DNA of 64,000 bases from Flammeovirgaceae bacterium UBA1842 (GTDB lineage Bacteria; Bacteroidota; Bacteroidia; Cytophagales; Cyclobacteriaceae), in contig DDIU01000020.1 of NCBI GenBank assembly GCA_002338655.1, positions 22,195 to 86,194 on the forward strand, in the 5' to 3' direction. Both the position numbers and the translations under genes were made by a program. Each line of letters opens with the position of its first letter. The first letter of the stretch is position 1. Below are positions 35,471-43,856 of this stretch, piece after piece. The notes under the pieces were generated by a model that saw only the letters and a program-made list of their open reading frames with translations, was not told the DNA's origin and did no database searches.

Positions 35471-37906
35471 TCAGTCAATCCTGATTGCATTAACAGGGTT
35501 CTTCAGTGCCGATTTTATAGATTGATAGCCTGTGGCCAAAAGCACAAGTGCCCCCGATACCAGACCAGCAAGAATAAAGATGTCTACCGTAATATTAATT
35601 TCATAAGGGTAATTTTCGAGCCATTTATTCAGCGCTATATAAGCCAAAGGCCAAGCTATTAAGTTTGAAACGATAATCATTCTAACATAATCTTTGGACA
35701 TAATGATGATCAAATTTTGCATGGAGGCCCCCAGCACTTTTCTTATACCGATTTCGCGTGTCTTTTGGACGGCAAAAAATGATGAAAGCCCAATCACGCC
35801 AATCAGTGCAATGAAAATAGCTATAACCGTGAAAATCAGGAATATATCTCCGAATCGTTGCTCTGCCCTATAGAGTTGATCATATTCCTCATCTAAAAAA
35901 CTATAGGCTAACTTTTCATCACTTACCCTTAGATCCCAAATTTTAGAAATCTCATTTAAGTTTCCAGTCATATTGCTATTAGGATCAAACTGAATACTTA
36001 TCACAGGTGGATAGACCTGCTGATTGCTGATACGCTCCAAGTCGAAACCAAATAGCAGCATTGGCCGAATTTTTTCATGCAATGAGTTGAAATGAAAATC
36101 GTTTACCACACCAATCACTTCAAACTCATTACCCGCAGCCAGTATTAATTTTTGACCAATTGGATTTTTCCAGCCCACTATTTTAGCTGCCGTTTCATTG
36201 ATTATCACAGACAATGAATCATTTCTCAATTGCTCAAAACCCCGGCCTTCCACAATGTCTAGACCATAGGTGGTTATAAAATTTTTATCTGCATTCAAGA
36301 TGGCTGTCTGAAAACGCTCCGTTGAAGGCCTGCCAACAGCTTCAAAGGTAGTACCGCCCACTTGCCTGCCTGGCACTTGAAAAGACGAACTAACCGAAGA
36401 TATTCCTGGTAATTGCACCAGATCATTTTTAAATGATAGGTATGAGGAACCAAGTAAGTTGGCATCGTTTATTGTAAGTATCTGGTCTTTATCAAAGCCC
36501 AATTTCTTGTGCATTAGATAATTGACTTGACGGTTAATTATAATAGTACCAATAATCAGGAATATTGAAATGCTGAATTGTAAAATTACCAATAGGTTTC
36601 TCATCAAGTTTTTGCTTTTACCCTGAGTCACCTGACCTTTCAATATTTTGACCACATTGAAAGAAGAAATGAAAAATGCTGGATATGCACCTGAAAGAAG
36701 GCTCATGAGCGCAATGATCAATGCGAACATTGGGCCATAGATTACCCAGTCAATCTGAGTTATTGACAAGTCCTTACCAGCAATTTGATTGAAGTACGGA
36801 AGCATGACCATAAAAAGTAGGGCTCCCAAAATACCCGACATGAGGCAAAGTACACTTGACTCTGTAAAAAATTGAACAAACAAAGCCTTTCGGGTAGATC
36901 CGAGGGTTTTTCTTATGCCCACCTCCTTTGCTCTTTTAATTGATCTGGCAGTTGATAGATTAGTGAAATTAATGGCAGCGATTATTAAAATGAAAGCACC
37001 GACAATGGAGAATAATAGGATGTACTGCCCATCACCATTTGGCTTTATTTCAAATTGAAGGTGACTATTCAGATGAATACTTTTCACCGGTTGTAGAAAG
37101 AAATTATGGATATTACCGGCCGCCTCGTATTCACTGTAAGGTTTGCTCAATATACTTTCAATTTGAGGGCCAATATATTTGGTCACTACCAGTTGCAACT
37201 GTTTCTCAAATTTTTCTGGTGTTACATCATTACGGAGTTTTATATAGTTGTAGGTACTATAGGAGACCCACTGATAATTTGTATTTTGACTATCAAAAGG
37301 GAATGTGCTCCAAGATAATATAAAATCAAATTCCAGATGTGATACTTTAGACATGTCCTTAACCACAGCAGTAATGGTATACTCCAATGTGTCATTCATC
37401 AATAACTTCCTGCCTAATATTTGTTGTGAACCAAAATACTTTTGGGCCATTTTATCAGTAATTACTACCGAATATGGTTGGTCCAATGCATTCTTCTTGC
37501 CGGATAATATCGGAATTGACATTAACTCTAAAAATCCGGAGTCAGCAGCCAAAACATTTCCTTCCCTAAATGAAATATTTTTTTCTTCATTTTCAATTTT
37601 ATAATCTATGCCAATAGGCAGTGCCCTTGATGCCTGAACAACTTCTGGAAAATCATGTTTTACGGCATAGCTAAGTGGTAATGGTGTTACGGCATAACTC
37701 ACTTGATTATTTGGAAAGTGTCGTTCCAACGCTATTCTGAATACATTATCTTGTTGGTAGTTGTCATAAGATAATTCGTCATTTACATAAATTGCAATAA
37801 AGTAAACACATGCCAATCCTATACTTAATCCCAATAAGTTAATAATGGAAAATAGGCGATCTTTTTTAAAAAATCTGATTGCGAGATTTAGGTTAATATT
37901 TTTCAT
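35471..37906 (-). CDS. FtsX/MacB-type ABC transporter permease
   Basis: This 811-aa protein has the same architecture as the one at 18533: an N-terminal helix (about 17-38), a MacB periplasmic core, helices around RAKEVGIRKTLGS (about 285-420), a second helix and core (about 430-670), and a last three-helix block with KTREIGIRKVLGAS. The two are clearly paralogues but differ throughout. No ATPase gene is adjacent. The 229-bp gap to the divergent efflux operon holds the TetR promoter region. Confidence 0.93.
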   Translation of the reverse strand: MKNINLNLAIRFFKKDRLFSIINLLGLSIGLACVYFIAIYVNDELSYDNYQQDNVFRIALERHFPNNQVSYAVTPLPLSYAVKHDFPEVVQASRALPIGIDYKIENEEKNISFREGNVLAADSGFLELMSIPILSGKKNALDQPYSVVITDKMAQKYFGSQQILGRKLLMNDTLEYTITAVVKDMSKVSHLEFDFILSWSTFPFDSQNTNYQWVSYSTYNYIKLRNDVTPEKFEKQLQLVVTKYIGPQIESILSKPYSEYEAAGNIHNFFLQPVKSIHLNSHLQFEIKPNGDGQYILLFSIVGAFILIIAAINFTNLSTARSIKRAKEVGIRKTLGSTRKALFVQFFTESSVLCLMSGILGALLFMVMLPYFNQIAGKDLSITQIDWVIYGPMFALIIALMSLLSGAYPAFFISSFNVVKILKGQVTQGKSKNLMRNLLVILQFSISIFLIIGTIIINRQVNYLMHKKLGFDKDQILTINDANLLGSSYLSFKNDLVQLPGISSVSSSFQVPGRQVGGTTFEAVGRPSTERFQTAILNADKNFITTYGLDIVEGRGFEQLRNDSLSVIINETAAKIVGWKNPIGQKLILAAGNEFEVIGVVNDFHFNSLHEKIRPMLLFGFDLERISNQQVYPPVISIQFDPNSNMTGNLNEISKIWDLRVSDEKLAYSFLDEEYDQLYRAEQRFGDIFLIFTVIAIFIALIGVIGLSSFFAVQKTREIGIRKVLGASMQNLIIIMSKDYVRMIIVSNLIAWPLAYIALNKWLENYPYEINITVDIFILAGLVSGALVLLATGYQSIKSALKNPVNAIRID

Positions 37907-38061
37907 ATGCCAATAATTTAGAAGCCAATAACAGAAACATAATTAATCCTTCCCTTCATCTCAACCAATGCAATTTCCTTAAATGGCTACCATTCATGGA
38001 AATCGAATACCCTGTTTGAGGCATCACCATTTGATTTTTATCTAATTATTTACCAATATTT

Positions 38062-38133
38062 TTTGCCTGTTAAAATTTTTTTCTACATTTGTTAACCAAA
38101 TGGTTAAACCATACAGTTAAACCACCTAGTTAA
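38062..38133 (+). promoter_or_regulatory. Efflux operon promoter with TetR operator sites
   Basis: TTTG (38062-38065), 18 bp and TACATTTG (38084-38091) fit the Bacteroidota promoter. At the end of the -7 box starts a perfect palindrome TTAACCA-aa-TGGTTAA (38092-38107). GTTAA-type half-sites recur at about 38091, 38103, 38116 and 38129, i.e. every 12-13 bp up to the ATG at 38136. This is the expected layout for autorepression by the TetR protein encoded next. Confidence 0.75.
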
Positions 38134-38135
38134 TC

Positions 38136-38753
38136 ATGACAGAAACTAAAGACGAAAACAAGGAGAGTCAGATATTGGAAGCTGCAAAAAATGTATTTCA
38201 GCGAAAAGGAATGGATGGCGCACGTATGCAAGAGATTGCTGATGAGGCAGGAATCAACAAAGCCTTACTGCATTATTATTACAGAAGTAAGCAGATGCTT
38301 TTCGAGGCAGTATTTATAAAAGCTTTCTCTTTGCTCGCTCCACAATTGAACAAGGTTCTAAATGACGACTCTTCCATAGAAGAGAAAATCAGGAATTTTA
38401 CTGAGAACTATCTATCGTTTATAATCAAACATCCCTATTTGCCGTCATTCATTCTCAATGAGCTAAATAGAAACCCAGATTTTTTACTAAAAATGAAAGC
38501 TAATAAAGGGTTTCCAAATCTGGACAAATTCAAAAAACAAGTGAACTTGGAAGTAGAACAGGGAATATTAAAACCGATAAAAGCCGAACAGCTATTTATC
38601 AACATAGTGGCATTAAACATATTCCCGTTTTTAGCTTCCCCTCTCATCAAGGCGTTTGCCAATGTTGATGATGCCGCTTACCAACAATTACTTGTAGATA
38701 GAAAAACAGAAGTTGCCATTTTCATTATTGATTCAATAAAGATAAAATCATGA
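38136..38753 (+). CDS. TetR-family transcriptional regulator (efflux operon repressor)
   Basis: The 205-aa protein has an N-terminal TetR HTH (about 10-57: ILEAAKNVFQRKGMDGARMQEIADEAGINKALLHYYYRSKQMLFEAVF-type) and a helical ligand-binding domain. It is the first gene of the efflux operon and overlaps the TolC gene by four bases (ATGA). The operator-like repeats directly upstream suggest it represses its own operon until an efflux substrate binds. The arrangement resembles CecR (YbiH) before ybhGFSR in enterobacteria. Confidence 0.94.
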   Translation: MTETKDENKESQILEAAKNVFQRKGMDGARMQEIADEAGINKALLHYYYRSKQMLFEAVFIKAFSLLAPQLNKVLNDDSSIEEKIRNFTENYLSFIIKHPYLPSFILNELNRNPDFLLKMKANKGFPNLDKFKKQVNLEVEQGILKPIKAEQLFINIVALNIFPFLASPLIKAFANVDDAAYQQLLVDRKTEVAIFIIDSIKIKS

Positions 38754-40000
38754 AAAGAATCATTTTATATGCGGTTTTTTTGATGCCCTTAAGTGCAATA
38801 GCACAAAACAGCTTAACCCTAGAAGATTGCTATCAATTGGTAAATGCTAATTATCCACTAGCGCGGCAAACCACTATTTTGGTAAAACAAAGTGCAGTAG
38901 ATCAGGAAGTAATTGATACTAAAAAATTACCGGAATTTAGTGTAGCTGCCCAAGCTACTTATCAATCGGATGTCATTTCGATTCCTATTCCCAATGCGGG
39001 CATCGATCCCCCCAATAAAGATCAATATAAAGCAACACTGTCGGTCAATCAGTTAATATATGGCGGTGGAGCCATTAATGCCTCATTGGCAGCCGAAGCA
39101 GCCACCCTAAAAACAAAACAGAAGGAAGTGGAAGTGAACTTGTACCAATTAAAAAAACAAGTGAACCAGTTGTATTTTTCGATACTATTAACCCAGAAAA
39201 AAGAGGCCTTATTGATCTCCAAACAACAACTGCTTAACAGCAGGCTTGACGAGGTAAAATCTGGTGTTAAGAATGGCGTACTGCTCCCTGCTTCAGACAA
39301 AGTATTGGAAACAGAACTTCTTAAAATCAAACAGGGAATGACTGAAATCAAACAAAACAAGATTAGTCTGATACAAACTTTGTCATCCATTATAGGCACT
39401 ACTATCCCCCCTACTGTCATTCTCCTAAAGCCAGAGTTAACCACTGAAAATCAGGTAAGTGTTAGGAGGCCTGAACTTGAATTATTTCAACTGAAAAAAT
39501 ATCAGATTGAAACTGCCGAGCAGTTGATGGCCAAACAGAATTCGCCCAAACTCATGGGCTTTGCCCAAGGTGGATATGGCAACCCTGGTTTAAACATGCT
39601 TGACAATTCATTTCAACCTTTTTATATCGTTGGCCTAAAAATTAGTTGGACTCCCTTCGATTGGAATGCCAATAAAAAGCAACGTCAATCATTATCCATC
39701 AACAAGGAATTTGTAGACAATGAAGCGGAGCTGTTTAATTTAAAAACAAGCATAGAATTAGAACAGCAACAAACTGAAATCGATAAGTATTCCGCTTTTA
39801 TTGATACCGATGTTGAAATAGTGGATTTGAGAAAAGAGGTATTGAAATCTGCGGAGTCACAATTGAAAAATGGCGTGATCACCGCCTCTGCCTATCTTAC
39901 CGAACTCACTAATCTCTATGAAGATGAAAATACCATGTGTACCCATGAAATACAACTGATGCTGATGAAAGCCAATTATAATATAACTAAAGGACTTTGA
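38750..40000 (+). CDS. TolC-family outer membrane efflux protein
   Basis: The 416-aa protein has a Sec signal (about 1-18, ending AIAQ) and two OEP repeats with long helices (about 25-200 and 220-410), forming the outer-membrane channel and periplasmic tunnel of the pump. It is shorter than E. coli TolC but within the range for this phylum. It follows the TetR gene with an ATGA overlap and precedes the HlyD-like gene with its stop just before the adaptor's ATG. Confidence 0.93.
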   Translation: MKRIILYAVFLMPLSAIAQNSLTLEDCYQLVNANYPLARQTTILVKQSAVDQEVIDTKKLPEFSVAAQATYQSDVISIPIPNAGIDPPNKDQYKATLSVNQLIYGGGAINASLAAEAATLKTKQKEVEVNLYQLKKQVNQLYFSILLTQKKEALLISKQQLLNSRLDEVKSGVKNGVLLPASDKVLETELLKIKQGMTEIKQNKISLIQTLSSIIGTTIPPTVILLKPELTTENQVSVRRPELELFQLKKYQIETAEQLMAKQNSPKLMGFAQGGYGNPGLNMLDNSFQPFYIVGLKISWTPFDWNANKKQRQSLSINKEFVDNEAELFNLKTSIELEQQQTEIDKYSAFIDTDVEIVDLRKEVLKSAESQLKNGVITASAYLTELTNLYEDENTMCTHEIQLMLMKANYNITKGL

Positions 40001-40002
40001 AA

Positions 40003-40899
40003 ATGAGACGTTTGAAAATCATACTAACTATGGGAATTGCGGCCTCTGCCCTATTTTCTTGCAGTGACGCTAATAATAAAGCGGATGGCTATGGCAATTT
40101 TGAAGCTACCGAAATTACGGTATCATCGGAAGCAAGTGGGAAACTTCTCACTTTTAAAGTAAATGAAGGTGATCAAATAGCTAAAGGAAAAATATTAGGT
40201 GTCATTGACACTACTCAGCTTTATCTTAAAAAAGAGCAGTTAATAGCGGCTAAAAACACCGTATTCTCAAAATCATACAATGTGCTATCCCAACGAAAAG
40301 TGCTTCTGGAGCAGTTGAAAATAGCTGAAACTGAAAAAAATAGGGTTGAAAATCTAATTAAGGATAAGGCTGCTACACAAAAACAGCTGGACGATGTCAA
40401 TGGGCAAATAAATGTGATCAAACAGCAGATAAAGAGTGTCGAAACTCAAAATTCGCCCATTATAAACGAGATAAAAGGGCTGGAAATTCAAATCAAACAG
40501 CTTGATGATCTTATAAAAAAGTGCATTGTTATAAATCCAGTAACAGGTACCGTACTTTCCAAATATGCTGAGCCCGGTGAAATAACAGCTTATGGTAGGC
40601 CATTGTATAAAATCGCTGATCTCAGTAGGATGGAGCTGCGTGTATTTGTGAGTGAAACCCAATTGGCAAACATAAAAATCGGCCAACAGGTTACCATTAA
40701 AGTTGATAGTGGGAACACAATGAAATCCTCTAATGGAAAAGTGAGTTGGATAGCTTCTGAAGCAGAGTTTACGCCAAAAATCATCCAAACCAAAGAAGAA
40801 CGCATCAATCTAGTTTATGCGGTGAAAATCATGGTGGAGAATGATGGGAGTTTAAAGATTGGAATGCCTGCTGAAATGATAATTGGCAATGTACAATGA
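40003..40899 (+). CDS. HlyD/YbhG-like periplasmic adaptor lipoprotein
   Basis: The adaptor links the inner-membrane transporter to TolC. I use the ATG at 40003 (298 aa), with AAAGGA upstream, over a TTG six bases earlier. It has a lipobox LFSC (Cys20), a biotinyl-lipoyl half (FEATEITVSSEASGKLLTFKVNEGDQIAKGKILGVID), a coiled-coil hairpin (about 75-165), the second lipoyl half (VINPVTGTVLSKYAEPGEITAYGRPLYKIAD) and a beta-barrel region. The gap to the next gene consists entirely of heptad repeats. Confidence 0.93.
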   Translation: MRRLKIILTMGIAASALFSCSDANNKADGYGNFEATEITVSSEASGKLLTFKVNEGDQIAKGKILGVIDTTQLYLKKEQLIAAKNTVFSKSYNVLSQRKVLLEQLKIAETEKNRVENLIKDKAATQKQLDDVNGQINVIKQQIKSVETQNSPIINEIKGLEIQIKQLDDLIKKCIVINPVTGTVLSKYAEPGEITAYGRPLYKIADLSRMELRVFVSETQLANIKIGQQVTIKVDSGNTMKSSNGKVSWIASEAEFTPKIIQTKEERINLVYAVKIMVENDGSLKIGMPAEMIIGNVQ

Positions 40900-40900
40900 A

Positions 40901-40976
40901 CAATTAGTAATTAACAATTAGCGATTGCGATTAACGATTAACGATTAACAATTAACGATTAACCAATAACGATTAC
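40901..40976 (+). repeat. Eleven-unit 7-bp array filling an operon gap (CGATTAA units)
   Basis: From the second base after the HlyD stop to the ATG of the ATPase gene, the sequence is heptads: CAATTAG, TAATTAA, CAATTAG, a six-base unit CGATTG, then CGATTAA three times, CAATTAA, CGATTAA, CCAATAA and CGATTAC. On the complementary strand the unit reads TTAATCG, the same family as at 11901 and 59945. No ribosome-binding site is visible within it. Confidence 0.9.
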
Positions 40977-41882
40977 ATGAGCATCAGTGTCCAACATATC
41001 AGTAAATCATACAAGGATGTAAAAGCCCTGAATAATATTTCCTTTGAGGTAAATGAGGGGGAATTATTCGGCTTGATTGGCCCTGATGGAGCGGGTAAAA
41101 CTACTTTATTCAGAATTTTGACTACGCTATTGATTGCAGAAAAGGGAAGTGCAACTGTGGCGGGCTTTGATGTATTGGATGATTACAAAAGCATTAGAAA
41201 TCATGTGGGGTATATGCCAGGCCGATTTTCATTGTACCAAGATTTAACTGTCGAGGAAAATCTCAATTTCTTTGCTACCATATTTGGAACAACCGTTGAA
41301 GAAAATTATGATTTGATCAAAGACATCTATGTACAGATTGAACCCTTTAAAAAACGAAGAGCTGGCAAACTCTCTGGTGGCATGAAACAGAAATTAGCTT
41401 TATGTTGTGCGCTAATCCATAAACCTAAAGTACTGTTTTTAGATGAGCCAACTACCGGTGTTGATCCGGTATCACGTAAGGAGTTTTGGGAAATGCTGAA
41501 ACGCCTTCAGCAAAAAGGTATTACAATATTGGTTTCAACACCCTATATGGATGAGGCCGCATTGTGTGACCGGATAGCCCTGATTCAAGGTGGTGAAATA
41601 CTTCAAATCGATACGCCTCCAGAAATTGTGAAGCATTATCCAAAAAAACTTTACAACGTGGGGGCAGATAATATGTACAAGCTTATTGAAACCCTCAAAG
41701 GCTATGAACACCAATACAGCGTGTACCCTTTTGGGGAATTTGTGCACTACACTGATAACCGATCTGATTTCAATTCGAAAGAGTTAAAGCTTTACTTGGA
41801 AACAATGAATCTATCTAATATTTCCATTGAAATTACGAAGCCAACAATCGAAGATACCTTTATGGAATTAGCACGATTATGA
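40977..41882 (+). CDS. ABC transporter ATPase (N-terminal half of a YbhF-like pair)
   Basis: The 301-aa protein has Walker A GPDGAGKTT (Asp in place of the common Asn), a Q-loop region YMPGRFSLYQDLTVEEN, signature LSGGMKQKLALCCAL, Walker B VLFLDEPTTGVDP and an H-loop-like position in VSTPYMDEA, where the usual His is replaced (STPYMDEA). It is followed by a C-terminal DUF4162-like tail of about 80 residues. It energises the two ABC-2 permeases encoded downstream. It overlaps the second ATPase gene by four bases. Confidence 0.93.
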   Translation: MSISVQHISKSYKDVKALNNISFEVNEGELFGLIGPDGAGKTTLFRILTTLLIAEKGSATVAGFDVLDDYKSIRNHVGYMPGRFSLYQDLTVEENLNFFATIFGTTVEENYDLIKDIYVQIEPFKKRRAGKLSGGMKQKLALCCALIHKPKVLFLDEPTTGVDPVSRKEFWEMLKRLQQKGITILVSTPYMDEAALCDRIALIQGGEILQIDTPPEIVKHYPKKLYNVGADNMYKLIETLKGYEHQYSVYPFGEFVHYTDNRSDFNSKELKLYLETMNLSNISIEITKPTIEDTFMELARL

Positions 41883-42607
41883 AACAGGAAAACGTCATAG
41901 AAGTTGAGGGATTGAGTAAAAAATTTGGTGATTTTAAGGCCGTTGATGCCATTACTTTTGAAGTGAAGAGGGGCGAGATATTTGGATTTCTGGGTGCCAA
42001 TGGTGCTGGTAAAACCACCGCCATGAAAATGCTTATTGGTATTTCTACCCCCACATCCGGTAAAGCTTCCGTTGCCGATTTTGATGTGTACACGCATGCC
42101 GAAGATATTAAAAAGAACATTGGCTATATGAGTCAGAAATTTGCCTTATATGATGATCTATCGGTAAAAGAAAACATCACTTTTTTTGGAGGGATTTATG
42201 GTTTATCCCGCGCCCAGATAAAGGATAAAACAGCTCAGTTAATTGAAGAATTAGGATTACAAGAAGTTGCTAACCAGTTGGTAGGCTCATTGCCACTGGG
42301 GTGGAAGCAAAAAATATCCTTTTCCGTGGCCTTATTGCACGACCCAAAAATCGTGTTTTTAGACGAGCCAACCGGGGGCGTTGATCCCATTACAAGGCGG
42401 CAATTTTGGGAAATGATTTACAAAACAGCCAATAACGGCACCACCATTTTTGTGACCACACATTATATGGATGAAGCCGAGTACTGTGATCGGGTTTCCA
42501 TTATGGTGAATGGTAAAATAGAAGCCCTTGACACACCAGAAAGGCTTAAAAAACAATTTAGTGTAACTAATATGAATGATGTGTTTTTAAAATTAGCAAG
42601 GGGATAA
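41879..42607 (+). CDS. ABC transporter ATPase (C-terminal half of a YbhF-like pair) with non-canonical signature
   Basis: The 242-aa ATPase has Walker A GANGAGKTT, Q-loop region YMSQKFALYDDLSVKEN, Walker B IVFLDEPTGGVDP and the H-loop His in VTTHYMDEAEYCD. The signature position reads LPLGWKQKISFSVAL instead of LSGGQ. Paired with the upstream ATPase (intact LSGGM but altered H-loop), it would give one canonical and one degenerate composite site in a heterodimer. It corresponds to the second half of the fused YbhF protein. Confidence 0.93.
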   Translation: MKQENVIEVEGLSKKFGDFKAVDAITFEVKRGEIFGFLGANGAGKTTAMKMLIGISTPTSGKASVADFDVYTHAEDIKKNIGYMSQKFALYDDLSVKENITFFGGIYGLSRAQIKDKTAQLIEELGLQEVANQLVGSLPLGWKQKISFSVALLHDPKIVFLDEPTGGVDPITRRQFWEMIYKTANNGTTIFVTTHYMDEAEYCDRVSIMVNGKIEALDTPERLKKQFSVTNMNDVFLKLARG

Positions 42608-42612
42608 CCAAA

Positions 42613-42735
42613 AGAGGCTGTCTCAAAAGTATTGTCGTTCCATTTGAATTGGAATCTCATTGGGTGGATTACCAGCTAGATAAAGATTCTGATTCAAGTT
42701 CAGAATGACATTTATGTCACTTTTAAGACAGACTC
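42613..42735. mobile_element. 123-bp MITE-like inverted-repeat element
   Basis: The ends are GAGGCTGTCTCAAAAGT (42613-42629) and ACTTTTAAGACAGACTC (42719-42735), which match as inverted repeats at 15 of 17 positions. Next to the termini a second imperfect pair (GTCGTTCC... and ...GAATGAC) extends the fold. There is no coding capacity. No certain target duplication is seen. It lies in the 142-bp gap between the ATPase and permease genes of the efflux operon. The termini resemble insertion-sequence ends from this phylum, but I cannot confirm that here. Confidence 0.7.
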
Positions 42736-42749
42736 AATAACAAGTATAT

Positions 42750-43856
42750 ATGAAGCGTTTTATAGGTTTTATAAAAAAAGAGTTCTACCACATCTTCAGG
42801 GATAGGCGGTCACTATTTATCCTTTTTGGGATGCCCATAGCGCAGATTTTACTCTTTGGGTTCGCCATTACCAATGAAATCAACAACGTTGATATAGCTA
42901 TTTTGGATAACTCCAAAGATGCCACTACACAAGAAATTATCAACAGAATTTCTTCTTCAAAATATTTCAGTGTCCAACAATATCTTGAGCGTGGAGCAGA
43001 TATCGAATCCGCCTTCAAAAAGGGAAAGATTAAGGCTGTTTTAAATTTTGAAAAAGACTTTAGCCAAAAACTTATAAAAGAAGGCAGCGCTACTGTCCAA
43101 ATAATTACCGATGCCACAGATCCAAACACTGCTAATACTATAAGTAATTATACAAGTGCTATTCTACAAAAATACCAGCAAGAACTGAACAAAAGCATTA
43201 CAGTGGCCTATCAAATAGTGCCTCAGACCCGCATGGTTTATAATCCGGAGTTAAAGAGTGTGTTTATGTTCGTGCCGGGCGTTATGACCATCATCTTAAT
43301 GCTAGTGTCTGCCATGATGACTTCCATTTCCATAGCTAAGGAAAAGGAACTGGGTACAATGGAAATCCTGCTAGTATCGCCATTAAAACCATTTTTAGTG
43401 ATTATTGGCAAAGTAGTACCTTATATCTTCTTGTCGGTAGTCAATGCCGTCATCATTATTGTATTGAGTATTTCTATTTTCAAAATGCCAGTTCAAGGGA
43501 GTTTGTTTTTGTTAGGGGCAGAAAGTGTCTTGTTTATCATTACTTCTCTTGCATTAGGTATCTTAATTTCCACCGTAGCTGCCACGCAACAAACTGCCAT
43601 GATGATTTCTTTAATGGGACTGATGTTGCCCGTAATTTTATTATCGGGCTTCATTTTTCCAATATCAAGTATGCCTGTTCCCTTGCAACTCATAAGTAAT
43701 ATCATTCCCGCCAAATGGTTCATCATCATACTCAAAGCCATTATGTTAAAAGGTGTCGGGATCACCTATATCTGGAAAGAAACGCTCATCCTACTGGGTA
43801 TGACCATATTTTTTATTGGTGTAAGTACCAAAAAATATAAAATACGATTGGAGTAA
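42750..43856 (+). CDS. ABC-2 type permease (YbhS-like)
   Basis: The 368-aa inner-membrane protein has one N-terminal helix (about 22-42), a large extracytoplasmic loop (about 45-170) and a C-terminal block of five helices (about 175-365) with the cytoplasmic phrase SIAKEKELGTMEILLVSPLK, which is the ABC-2 hallmark. It begins 15 bp after the MITE-like element, and its stop shares one base with the ATG of the next permease gene. It forms the transmembrane heterodimer with that protein. Confidence 0.94.
   Translation: MKRFIGFIKKEFYHIFRDRRSLFILFGMPIAQILLFGFAITNEINNVDIAILDNSKDATTQEIINRISSSKYFSVQQYLERGADIESAFKKGKIKAVLNFEKDFSQKLIKEGSATVQIITDATDPNTANTISNYTSAILQKYQQELNKSITVAYQIVPQTRMVYNPELKSVFMFVPGVMTIILMLVSAMMTSISIAKEKELGTMEILLVSPLKPFLVIIGKVVPYIFLSVVNAVIIIVLSISIFKMPVQGSLFLLGAESVLFIITSLALGILISTVAATQQTAMMISLMGLMLPVILLSGFIFPISSMPVPLQLISNIIPAKWFIIILKAIMLKGVGITYIWKETLILLGMTIFFIGVSTKKYKIRLE

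Noticed and set aside
40354..40808. Antisense open frames inside the HlyD, ATPase and other genes
   Set aside because: They lie opposite strongly conserved coding sequence, have atypical composition and no ribosome-binding or promoter signals.
42613..42735. Remnant of a transposase gene
   Set aside because: There is no open frame or recognisable transposase fragment between the inverted ends.
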